Assembly: GCA_026400435.1 (NCBI GenBank) | Contig: JAPLOZ010000015.1 | Coordinates: 16,929 to 80,928 of the forward strand | Reading direction: 5' to 3' | Length of the DNA: 64,000 nt | From: Hyphomicrobiales bacterium | GTDB lineage: Bacteria > Pseudomonadota > Alphaproteobacteria > Rhizobiales > Rhizobiaceae | In this document: one piece after another, positions 19,306-29,300 of the stretch | Numbering within the stretch: the first letter of the stretch is position 1 | Layout: the number at the start of each line of letters is the position of its first letter | Translations under genes and position numbers: made by a program | Notes under the pieces: model-generated | What the model was told of the DNA's origin: nothing | Databases searched by the model: none | The model's input: the letters and a program-made list of their open reading frames with translations, nothing else

Positions 19306-21141
19306 ATGGCGGTTGAAGCTTCGGGCAGCGATCTGGTTCAGGTGGTGGCCCTCCTGACGGCGGGCGTCGTTGCTGTCCCGATATTCCGGCGCATGGGTCT
19401 TGGCTCGATCCTCGGCTATCTCGCCGCCGGCCTCGCCATCGGACCTTTCGGCCTCGCCGTCTTCTCGGACCCGGACGCCATCCTGCACGTCGCCGAACTC
19501 GGCGTCGTGATGTTCCTCTTTATCATAGGCCTGGAAATGCAACCCTCGCGCCTGTGGGGGTTGCGGCGGGAAATCTTCGGGCTTGGCGCATTTCAGGTCG
19601 GCGTCTGTGCGGTTCTGCTCACACTGGTTGGCGTGATTGGCGGCTTCCCGCTGTCGGTTTCCTTCGTCGCCGGCGCGGGCTTCGTGCTGACGTCGACGGC
19701 CATCGTCATGCAGATACTGGAGGAGCGCGGCGACGTCTCGACGCCGAAAGGACAGCGCATCGTCTCGATCCTGCTGTTCGAGGATCTTGCCATCGTACCG
19801 CTTCTGGCGCTCGTCGCCTTCCTCGCCCCCTCGGGCGAGGAAGTCACTCTTTCGCAACGCCTCACCGACGTCGCCATCGGCGTCGCCTCCATCGTCGGCC
19901 TGGTCGTTGCCGGCCGCTATCTGCTCAATCCGCTGTTCCGGATACTGGCGGATTCGCGCGCCCGCGAGGTCATGACGGCTGCTGCCCTGCTGGTCGTGCT
20001 CGGCTCCGCGCTTGCCATGCAGCTTGGCGGCCTGTCGATGGCGCTCGGCGCGTTCCTGGCCGGCGTCATGCTGTCGGAATCCACCTTCCGCCATCAGCTT
20101 GAAGCCGACATCGAGCCGTTCCGGGGCATCTTGCTCGGTCTCTTCTTCATGGCTGTGGGCATGTCGCTCGACCTGTCGGTCGTGGCCGCCAATTGGCGCA
20201 CCGTGGCGATCTACGTCGTCGCCTACATGGCCATGAATTCGCTAGGCATCTACACCGTCGCACGCCTCGTTGGGACCAGCCACCGCGACGCTGTGGAGCG
20301 CGCGGTCATCATGGCGCAGGGCGGTGAGTTCGCCTTTGTCCTCTATGCGGCTGCGACCGCCGTCGGCATCATCGACGGCGAGGCCAACGCCATCCTCACC
20401 GCCATCATCATCGTGTCGATGATCCTCACTCCCTTCTGCATCATCGTCATGCGCGCCCTGACGCCGAAGGACGAACAGACGCTCGAGGGAGTCGAGATCG
20501 CCGAAGGCCTGTCGGGCAGCGTGCTCGTCATCGGCTTCGGGCGCTTCGGGCAGATCGCCAGCCAGCCGCTCCTGTTGCGCGGCATCGACGTCTCGATCAT
20601 CGACAACGACGTCGACATGATCCAGGCCGCCGCCGATTTCGGCTTCAAGGTCTATTTCGGCGACGGCACGCGCCTCGACATCCTGCACGCGGCGGGCGCA
20701 GGCAGGGCAAGGGCTGTGCTCGTCTGCGTCGACAAGGCGGAAACCGCGGTACGCATTGCCGAACAGTTGAAGGCTGAGTTCCCGTTGGTGCCGGTGCTTG
20801 CCCGCGCATACGACCGCGGCGCGGCGCTTGGGCTCATCAATGTCGGCGTCGACTACCAGATCCGCGAAACCTTCGAGTCGGCGCTGCAGTTCGGCGCCGC
20901 GACGCTCCAGACGCTCGGCGTCGAGGAGACGGAGGTCGGCGAAGTCATCGCCGATGTCCGCCGGCGCGACGCCGAAAGGCTGGAGCTGCAAGTCGCGGGA
21001 GGACTGCAGGCTGGCCGCAAGCTTATGAAAGGCAACATCCCCGAACCGGTGCCGACCCCGCTGGCGCCTCCCAGGCGGCGCGGCGAGGCCATGAACGAAG
21101 GTGCCGCCGACGCGCTCGGCAAGACAGCGGCGCAAAGCTGA
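19306..21141 (+). CDS. CPA2-family cation:proton antiporter with RCK domain (Kef-like)
   Basis: A 611-residue protein. Twelve or so transmembrane helices occupy residues 1-390 and include ILLFEDLAIVPLLAL and FFMAVGMSLDL, typical of CPA2 antiporters. A TrkA-N/RCK domain follows (VLVIGFGRFGQIAS, GxGxxG near residue 410), which would bind NAD(H) or another nucleotide and gate transport of K+ or Na+ against protons. The C-terminus is polar. GGGGTAGG precedes the ATG. No KefF/KefG partner is adjacent, so whether it is glutathione-gated cannot be told. Confidence 0.9.
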   Translation: MAVEASGSDLVQVVALLTAGVVAVPIFRRMGLGSILGYLAAGLAIGPFGLAVFSDPDAILHVAELGVVMFLFIIGLEMQPSRLWGLRREIFGLGAFQVGVCAVLLTLVGVIGGFPLSVSFVAGAGFVLTSTAIVMQILEERGDVSTPKGQRIVSILLFEDLAIVPLLALVAFLAPSGEEVTLSQRLTDVAIGVASIVGLVVAGRYLLNPLFRILADSRAREVMTAAALLVVLGSALAMQLGGLSMALGAFLAGVMLSESTFRHQLEADIEPFRGILLGLFFMAVGMSLDLSVVAANWRTVAIYVVAYMAMNSLGIYTVARLVGTSHRDAVERAVIMAQGGEFAFVLYAAATAVGIIDGEANAILTAIIIVSMILTPFCIIVMRALTPKDEQTLEGVEIAEGLSGSVLVIGFGRFGQIASQPLLLRGIDVSIIDNDVDMIQAAADFGFKVYFGDGTRLDILHAAGAGRARAVLVCVDKAETAVRIAEQLKAEFPLVPVLARAYDRGAALGLINVGVDYQIRETFESALQFGAATLQTLGVEETEVGEVIADVRRRDAERLELQVAGGLQAGRKLMKGNIPEPVPTPLAPPRRRGEAMNEGAADALGKTAAQS

Positions 21142-21152
21142 CGGAGCGACCT

Positions 21153-21701
21153 ATGGCCACCATCGATCCGCGCGCGACGGAAATCGTGAGGTTCTGGGCC
21201 GACGCTGGATATGACGCCTGGTTCACCAAGGACGCCGCGTTCGACGCCGGCTTCCACGACCGCTTCCGCGCCCTGCATTTTCAGGCCGCGTCGCGCGAAC
21301 TCGACGCTTGGCTCGATCACCCCGAAAGCGCGCTTGCGCTCATGATCCTGCTCGACCAGTTTCCGCGCAACTGCTTTCGCGGAACCGCCCATATGTTCGC
21401 CACCGACCCGCTGGCGCGCCATTTCGCGCGCAGGGCGCTGGCCGATGGTCACGTCGGTGGCGTGGCGAAGGAACTGCAGATTTTCTTTCTGCTTCCCTTC
21501 GAGCATTCGGAGAATATCGAAGACCAGAACCTTTCGGTCGAACTGTTCGCCGCCTACGGCGACAACTACCTCAAATACGCGATCGTCCACCGCGACGTTA
21601 TCGACCGGTTCGGCCGCTTCCCGCACCGCAATCCCTTGCTCGGCCGCGAGACTACGTCAGAGGAAGAGGCATTTCTCGATGAAGGCGGCTTCGCCGGCTG
21701 A
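21153..21701 (+). CDS. DUF924-family protein
   Basis: A 182-residue soluble helical protein of the DUF924 family (TPR-like fold). Signature stretches are LILLDQFPRNCFRG and FFLLPFEHSENIEDQ. It starts 11 bp after the Kef-like gene with CGGAGCGACC upstream, so the two are in one operon. Function unknown. It ends 1 bp before the folK stop on the opposite strand. Confidence 0.88.
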   Translation: MATIDPRATEIVRFWADAGYDAWFTKDAAFDAGFHDRFRALHFQAASRELDAWLDHPESALALMILLDQFPRNCFRGTAHMFATDPLARHFARRALADGHVGGVAKELQIFFLLPFEHSENIEDQNLSVELFAAYGDNYLKYAIVHRDVIDRFGRFPHRNPLLGRETTSEEEAFLDEGGFAG

Positions 21702-21702
21702 A

Positions 21703-22218
21703 CTAATCTTTCCACCAGTCACGACCGGATGGCAGCCGCTCAATCCCCGCCGTATCGAGTTCGGCGAGCCATTCCGTCAGGCGGCGTCCCTTGGCTACGA
21801 AATCCGGCGCGATCTCGGCGAGCGGCGCCAGCACGAAACCGCGTTCGAGCATGCGCGGATGCGGTAGCTCAAGCCCCGCCTCGTGCACCGTCCGGTCGCC
21901 GAACACCAGAATGTCGATGTCGATCAGCCTCGGTCCCCAGCGCTCCTGCCTGACCCGCTTCAGGCGGCGTTCCGCATCGAGGCAGGCATCGAGCAGCGCG
22001 CGCGGAGATAGCTCCGTTCGCACCTCGGCGGCGATGTTCAGGAAATCCGGCTGGTCGATCTTGCCCCATGGCGGCGTCCGGTAGAGCGACGACACGCAAA
22101 CCACGTCGTTCTGCGCGTCGGCGTCGAGCATCCTGAGCGCCGCGCCCATCGACTTGTCGGGCTCGCCGAGATTGCCGCCAAGGCTGAGATAGACGGTATC
22201 TTTACTGCGGCCAGGCAA
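21703..22218 (-). CDS. folK: 6-hydroxymethyl-7,8-dihydropterin pyrophosphokinase
   Basis: A 171-residue HPPK. It transfers pyrophosphate from ATP to 6-hydroxymethyl-dihydropterin in folate synthesis. Motifs: YLSLGGNLG at the start, and RWGPRLIDIDILVFGD near residue 95 with the two magnesium-binding aspartates. The start is a TTG at 22218, set by GAGGTGACC upstream. It begins 17 bp inside the end of folB, so translation is coupled. Confidence 0.93.
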   Translation of the reverse strand: MPGRSKDTVYLSLGGNLGEPDKSMGAALRMLDADAQNDVVCVSSLYRTPPWGKIDQPDFLNIAAEVRTELSPRALLDACLDAERRLKRVRQERWGPRLIDIDILVFGDRTVHEAGLELPHPRMLERGFVLAPLAEIAPDFVAKGRRLTEWLAELDTAGIERLPSGRDWWKD

Positions 22219-22561
22219 CGGTCACCTCGACATGATCGAGCACACCGGGCACGGGCGCGTTCGGCTTGCGCACGGTGATCTCCGCGCGTGCGATCTGCGG
22301 GAAGCGCTGCGTCAGCGCCTTGCCGACCTCAAGCGCCAGCGCTTCGATCAGGAAACGCCGCTCGCCGGTGATGATTTTTTCGATCACCTGGAACGCCACG
22401 CCGTAGTCCACCGTCCCCTCGATTGTGTCGTCTTCGAGCGCGCGGCCTGGATCGACCGTCAGCGTCGCATCGACATAGAAGCGCTGGCCGAGCATCTCCT
22501 CCTCGTCGAACACGCCGTGGCGCGCGAAAAAGGCGCAGTTCTTCATGCGTATCTGGTACAT
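22202..22561 (-). CDS. folB: dihydroneopterin aldolase
   Basis: A 119-residue FolB. It converts 7,8-dihydroneopterin to 6-hydroxymethyl-dihydropterin and glycolaldehyde. The N-terminal CAFFARHGVFDEE, the ALALEVG helix and the late VRKPNAPVPG motif (catalytic lysine) are present. Its ATG overlaps the folP stop as TGATG, and folK starts within its last codons. Confidence 0.93.
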   Translation of the reverse strand: MYQIRMKNCAFFARHGVFDEEEMLGQRFYVDATLTVDPGRALEDDTIEGTVDYGVAFQVIEKIITGERRFLIEALALEVGKALTQRFPQIARAEITVRKPNAPVPGVLDHVEVTVAWPQ

Positions 22562-23406
22562 CAGCTGCTTCCGGGCTTGTCGCGCGCAAGCATAGCATCC
22601 GCCAGGGCCAGCGCGTCCACGTTGATTGCGACATCGTGCACCCGAAACAGCGCTGCGCCCCTGAGCCTCAGGATCACGCTTGTCGCCGCCGTGCCGGCGG
22701 CGCGGTGTTCGGCGTCGCGGCCGGTCACGTGGCCGATGAAGCGCTTGCGCGACGTGCCGGCCATCAGCGGCAAGCCGAATGCCTTGAGTTCGTCGAAACG
22801 CGCCATCAGATCGAGGTTCTCGTCCACCTCCTTGGCGAAGCCGAAGCCGGGATCGAGCACGACGCTTTCGCGCCCCACGCCCGCTTTCCCGGCGATCTCC
22901 AAAGAACGGTCGAGGAAGGCGAATTGGTCGGCGATGACGTCCGGCAATTTCTCGCGGCCTCGCCCGGTATGCATGATGACGAGCCCTGCCCCGGTCGCAG
23001 CGGCAAGCCGCGCGATGCCGGATTCGCGCTGCAGCCCCCACACGTCGTTGACGATATGCGCGCCGGCAGCCAAAGCCAGCTGCGCGGTCTCTTCGCGGTA
23101 TGTGTCCACCGAGACCAGGCAGCCGCGTTCGGCTGCCAGCGCCTCGATGACCGGGAGGACGCGCCGCTGCTCTTCCAGCGCCGTAACCGCTTGGGCGCCC
23201 GGCCGCGTCGATTCTCCGCCGACATCGACAATCGCCGCCCCTTCGGCGACCATGCGCCTGGCCTGCGCCAGCGCATTCTCCGTTGTGTCGAACTGTCCGC
23301 CGTCGGAGAAGCTGTCCGGCGTTACGTTGAGCACGCCCATCACCACGGCCTTGCCGCCAAGGTCAAGGTGGCGTCCATGCGCCAGCATCCAGCTTCTGTC
23401 GGTCAT
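22561..23406 (-). CDS. folP: dihydropteroate synthase
   Basis: A 281-residue DHPS. It joins 6-hydroxymethyl-dihydropterin pyrophosphate with p-aminobenzoate; it is the sulfonamide target. Motifs: GVLNVTPDSFSDGG near residue 24, DVGGESTRPGA near 63, VNDVWG near 120 and the late GTSRKRFIG. The ATG at 23406 gives the normal length; the Shine-Dalgarno is weak (GACGACG). It heads the folP-folB-folK operon, arranged with 1-bp and 17-bp overlaps, as in other rhizobia. Confidence 0.93.
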   Translation of the reverse strand: MTDRSWMLAHGRHLDLGGKAVVMGVLNVTPDSFSDGGQFDTTENALAQARRMVAEGAAIVDVGGESTRPGAQAVTALEEQRRVLPVIEALAAERGCLVSVDTYREETAQLALAAGAHIVNDVWGLQRESGIARLAAATGAGLVIMHTGRGREKLPDVIADQFAFLDRSLEIAGKAGVGRESVVLDPGFGFAKEVDENLDLMARFDELKAFGLPLMAGTSRKRFIGHVTGRDAEHRAAGTAATSVILRLRGAALFRVHDVAINVDALALADAMLARDKPGSS

Positions 23407-23571
23407 CGTCGGGCGTCGTCCGAATTCGCGTGAGCCATGCCGCTGATGTGACCGAAAATCAACGACTTTCCATTGCGCCGGCAGCGAGAGCGGGAAATCC
23501 GCGCCCGGGCGGCGAATTCCGTTGCGCCCTCCCTTGCGCTGTCGCAATGTCGCCCGAAACAAGGCGCAGCC

Positions 23572-24186
23572 ATGATCCGCATCCTCGTCGCAGCTTGCAT
23601 GGTCGCGCTCGCGGTCGTGCCCGCATCAGCCGAAACCCTGAACAAGACATACAGCTACTTCTCGGTCGGCGGCACCACGCTCGATCAACTGGAAGACGAG
23701 CTCAACCGTCGCGGCCCCAGGGTCAAGAGCACAGGCCAGCGCCACCCCGGCGCTACACAGATGCAGTTCAACACCCGGCTGGGCTATCTCGAAAAGGATG
23801 GGAAGTGCCGCGTCGTCGACGCGAAGGTCACCGTCAAGGCAAAGGTAATCCTGCCCCGGTGGCGCAGGCGTGGCGCCGCCGATCCTGATACGCGGCTCAT
23901 CTGGGACACGCTGTCTGACGACATCAAGCGCCACGAAGAGCAGCATGTCGGTATCGCGCGCGACTATGCGCGCAAGCTGGAATCGAAGCTGATGATGCTG
24001 GGCAGGCAACCGGACTGCGCAATCGCACAGCAGAAGGCAGCAGCGACCGCCGACACGATTCTCGCCCGGCATGACAAGGCACAGGCCGCATTCGACCGGG
24101 CCGAAAGCGCCAATTACGAGAAGCGATTGATCAGGTTGATGCGCCAGCGCATCAACCTGATCGAGTCTGGCAAGATCCCCGGGTAG
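23572..24186 (+). CDS. DUF922-type putative secreted zinc protease
   Basis: A 204-residue protein. The signal peptide is MIRILVAACMVALAVVPASA. The mature part carries the TYSYFSVGGTTLDQLEDEL opening of the DUF922 family and a zinc-type motif RHEEQHVGIA (HExxH) near residue 124. The family is predicted to contain Zn-dependent proteases, but no substrate is known. It lies divergent from folP and convergent with the ferredoxin reductase gene. Confidence 0.82.
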   Translation: MIRILVAACMVALAVVPASAETLNKTYSYFSVGGTTLDQLEDELNRRGPRVKSTGQRHPGATQMQFNTRLGYLEKDGKCRVVDAKVTVKAKVILPRWRRRGAADPDTRLIWDTLSDDIKRHEEQHVGIARDYARKLESKLMMLGRQPDCAIAQQKAAATADTILARHDKAQAAFDRAESANYEKRLIRLMRQRINLIESGKIPG

Positions 24187-24192
24187 GCGGCC

Positions 24193-25600
<1,408 letters not shown>

Positions 25601-25672
25601 TGGGAATTCCCGAGAACCGCCTCCCGAGATAATGACTCCGCCGCCTGAGTCAACTGCTGCGAGGAAACGTCG

Positions 25673-25686
25673 TTTGCGGCCGCAAA
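25673..25686. promoter_or_regulatory. perfect 14-bp palindrome upstream of the ferredoxin gene
   Basis: TTTGCGGCCGCAAA is fully self-complementary. It lies between the HPt stop and the ferredoxin promoter region, about 73 bp upstream of the ferredoxin start. Candidate operator; the binding protein is unknown. It includes a NotI recognition octamer, which may be coincidental. Confidence 0.4.
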
Positions 25687-25702
25687 ATCGCCGCTGGCGG
25701 TT

Positions 25703-26083
25703 CTAGCGGTCTATCGAGGCGATGAAATCGCAGGCTTCGTCGATCAGCTGAGTCAGCCGCCTGAGAACCAGCCGGTCCGTCGGACTGTCTTCCACCGCGC
25801 TGGCGCATTGGGCGATCGGGAATGCCCCGACGCTGCGCGCCGAGCCCTTCAGCGCATGTGCCAGGAACAGCCGCTCCTTGATGGCGGCGTTCGCCATTTG
25901 CCGGCGCACCGTCTGCGCCTGCTCCACGAACAGACCGAGCACCTCGCGTTCGAGGCCTCGGTCGCCCATGGTCTGGCTGGCAAGATGCGACAGGTCGATC
26001 GGGCGCGCCCGCCGCGTGCCCGACGCTTCGCCTCCCGGCATGGAAAACGCCACGTTCTCGTAACCATTGCGCAAAATAGCCAA
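25703..26083 (-). CDS. HPt-domain phosphotransfer protein
   Basis: A 126-residue single HPt domain. The phosphorylated histidine is His76 in LAHALKGSARSVGA. Such proteins relay phosphate between hybrid kinases and response regulators. I place the start at TTG 26083 because GGGAGG lies 6 nt upstream (26095-26090); the in-frame ATG at 26041 would give 112 residues but has no ribosome-binding site. It is divergent from the GPR-type gene. It is not ChpT, which has a HATPase-like domain. Confidence 0.8.
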   Translation of the reverse strand: MAILRNGYENVAFSMPGGEASGTRRARPIDLSHLASQTMGDRGLEREVLGLFVEQAQTVRRQMANAAIKERLFLAHALKGSARSVGAFPIAQCASAVEDSPTDRLVLRRLTQLIDEACDFIASIDR

Positions 26084-26142
26084 GAACTGCCTCCCGGGGC
26101 TTGGGCCTGTAGCCAGACTAGCGGCTGTCAGTGGACAAGGCG

Positions 26143-26213
26143 TTAACCTGTGAAACCCGGTAAACCGGGCACAAAATCGCCGCAAATCCGTTCGGTGTTA
26201 ACCTTATGTTTAA
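26143..26213. promoter_or_regulatory. regulatory-looking region between HPt and GPR genes
   Basis: This AT-rich stretch holds TTAACC at 26143-26148, a hairpin-forming repeat CCCGG-TAAA-CCGGG (26156-26169), and GTTAACC...TTTAA near 26197-26213. CtrA sites read TTAA-N7-TTAA; here the second pair of TTAA blocks is 8 nt apart, so the match is imperfect. Given cckA in the window and the polar-growth role of GPR, cell-cycle control is plausible but unproven. Confidence 0.3.
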
Positions 26214-26357
26214 ACTTTTACACATCGGCCCGATTGCATGTTTCCTTTACCTGTCCGTGTCACTACGATACGGCGGGTCCATAAAAAGCCTTCGCGTGCG
26301 TACACAATTGTGCCAGTTCATGGCGTCCGCACGCGCCAAGTAGAGGGTAACGGCGGC

Positions 26358-29300
26358 ATGGCGAAAAATACCAGATCCATCGAGAGCGACGTCTCAAGGG
26401 AGCTCGAAAACGCTCTCGACCTGGACTTCGCGGAAACCCGTAAAAATCCTCAGGTCTCCGCCACGATGGATGACCTGGAGGCGCAGATTTCCCAGGCGGC
26501 CGACGAACTGGCGCGCGAAGGACGCGGCAACAAACCCGCCCCCCGCCAGCCGGCCCAGGACTTCCGACCTTCTGAAAGGCAAGTGGACAGGCCGGTTGAT
26601 CGACCGGTCGACAGATCGATGGACAGGCCGGTCGAGCGGCCCCTCGCCGCCCAGCCGGCGAGCTTCGCGCCCGCCAACGACGATCGCCAGAAGGATTTCC
26701 GCTCGTTGCTGAACGGGCTGAACAAGCGCGCGTCAAAGACCGTCTACTGGATCGCCGCCGGTCTTTCGGTCCTGTGGCTTGGCGCTTCCGCCTTTGTCGC
26801 ACAGCGCATGTTCGGACCCGGACTGTGGCAGTCCGGCTCGATTGACCAGATCCTGTCGCGTCCCGAAGTCCTGCTGCTCGCCGTCGGCGCTATCCTGCCC
26901 GTCATCCTGATCTTCGCATTCGCGGCCATGGTGCGGCGGGCTCAGGAGATGAGCATCGCGGCACAGTCGATGACGGAAGTCGCATTCCACCTTGCCGAGC
27001 CTGAAAACCTGGCGCTCGACCGTGTGATGATGGTCGGTCAGGCAGTCCGCCGCGAAGTCGCGGCCATGGGCGAAGGCATCGAGCGCACTCTGGCCCGCGC
27101 CGTCGAACTCGAAACGCTGGTCCACACCGAAGTCAACCAGATCGAGCGCTCCTACTCCGAAAACGCCGCGCGCATCCGTGCGCTGGTCGATGGCCTCGGC
27201 AGCGAGCGGGAGTCCGTCGTCACCCATGCCGAGCGCGTCCGCGCCTCGATCACCGGCGCGCACGAGACGCTGCGCGACGAGATCGGGCAGGCCTCCGACA
27301 TCATCCGCGATTCCATTCTCAACGCATCGACCAATCTGTCGATGACGATCACCAATTCCGGCGACACGCTGATCGACCGCATCAACGAAAGCGGTATGCA
27401 CCTGTTCGATTCGATGGACACGCGCGTCGATTCCATCACCGATCGGCTGACAACCTCGGGCGAGGCTTTCGCCAGCCTGCTCGACACCCGTATCGCCAAG
27501 CTTACCGACTCGACCGACAACCTTACCCGTTCGCTGACCGACCTGCTCGACGACCGCACGTCCGGGATGGTTTCGCTGCTCGGCGGCGCTGCCCGTACGC
27601 TCAGCGCGGAGTTCGAGCAGAGCCTGAACAGCATTGAGCGCACGCTTTCGGAGCGTGGCCAGGGCCTCATCAGCGAGTTCGAGACCCGCGCCCACGCGCT
27701 CGATACCGGTACTGCCAAGCTCAACGCGGCGCTGGAAGCCCGCGCCCGCCAGATCAACGAGACATTGGTCGAGCGCGCCAAGGAAATCGCCACCACCTTT
27801 ATCGAGGGCAAGGAAACCCTGTTTGGCCTCATCGACGAGGGCAAGTCGCGCATCGGCGCGGAGATGTCCGACATCGTCCAGTCCACTTCTTCGATGCTCG
27901 AATCCCGGGCTACCGAGTTCGCCGGACGCCTCGACCATGCCCGCCATGTCGTGTCGCGTGCTTTCGACACCGACATCCAGCGTCTCACCGATGCCCGCGC
28001 CGGCATCGAGCAGGCGGTCGAGAACCATACCCGCAAACTCGCCGACAGCCGCGATCGGATGGCTTCCGCCCTGCAGTCGGACCTGGCCAAGTTCGCCGAG
28101 GGTCGCGCTTCGATCGACGCCGCTGTCGGCTCGCAGGTCCAGAAGCTCGCTGAAGGCCGCAACATGCTGTCGCGCGCCCTCGAAGAGGATCTGCGCAAGA
28201 TCAACGACCAGCGCTCCTCCATCGACGCCGCGCTGAGCAGCCAGCTCGACCGGCTGTCCGCCAGCCGCGACAGCCTCGCGAAAATCCTCGCAGACGACAC
28301 GCAGAAACTCGCGCAAACCCGCATGAATATTGATGAAATGGTCGCCGGGCACGTCGGCAAACTGGCCGAGGGCCGCAACATTCTGGCGCGCGCCCTGGAA
28401 GCCGATCTTTCCAAGCTTTCCGAAACGCGCACGAACATCGACGGCATCGTGGCCGCCCAGGTCGAGAAGCTTGCCGAAGGCCGCGACATCCTCTCGCGCG
28501 CCCTCAAGGCAGACCTTGGCGCCATCGACAATCTGGTCGAGAGCCAGATCCAGAAGTTCGCCGACGGGCGCAATTCCATCGCCCAGGTGCTGGAGAGCGA
28601 CGTCGACAAGCTGAAGGAAGGCCGCCAGGTCGTCGAGGATATGGTCGCCGAGCAGTTGAAGCGGCTCGATCGCGGCCGTGAAACGCTCGCCCAGGCGCTC
28701 GAAGCTGATCTGGCCGGCATCAATGGCCTGCTCCAGAGCCATGTCGAGAAATTCGGCGAAGGCCGCATCGGACTGACCCGCGCTCTCGAGGACGACCTCG
28801 CCAAGCTCACGCAGAGCCGCGCCAACATCGACACCATCGTCGCAAGCCAGGTTGAGAAGCTGGCTGAAGGCCGCGACATTCTCAAGCGCGCCCTGGAAGT
28901 CGATCTCAACAAGATTTCGGAGGCCCGCGCGGAGGTCGACTCGCTGGTCGCCAGCCACGTCGACAGGATATCACAGGGCCGCGGCGTGCTCTCGGAAGCC
29001 CTGCAGGCCGACCTCGACAAGCTTGGCGACACCCGCGCCACCATCGACGCCTTCGTCTCCGGCCAGGTGCAGAAGTTCGCCGAAGGCCGCGACATTCTCA
29101 CCAAGGCTCTGGAGGACGACCTTTCCAAGCTGGCGGAGAGCCGCTCCTCCATCGACGGCCTTGTCGCCGGCCAGGTCGAGAAGCTCGCGCAGGGTCGCGA
29201 CATCCTGACCCGCGCCTTGCAGGCCGACCTCGACAAGCTGACCGAGGCGCGCGTCCAGGTCGACGGTCTTGTCGCCGCACAGGTGCAGAAGATCGCCGAG

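Noticed and set aside
26198..26213. A bona fide CtrA box before GPR
   Set aside because: TTAA-N8-TTAA has one nucleotide too many between blocks; kept only as a candidate region.
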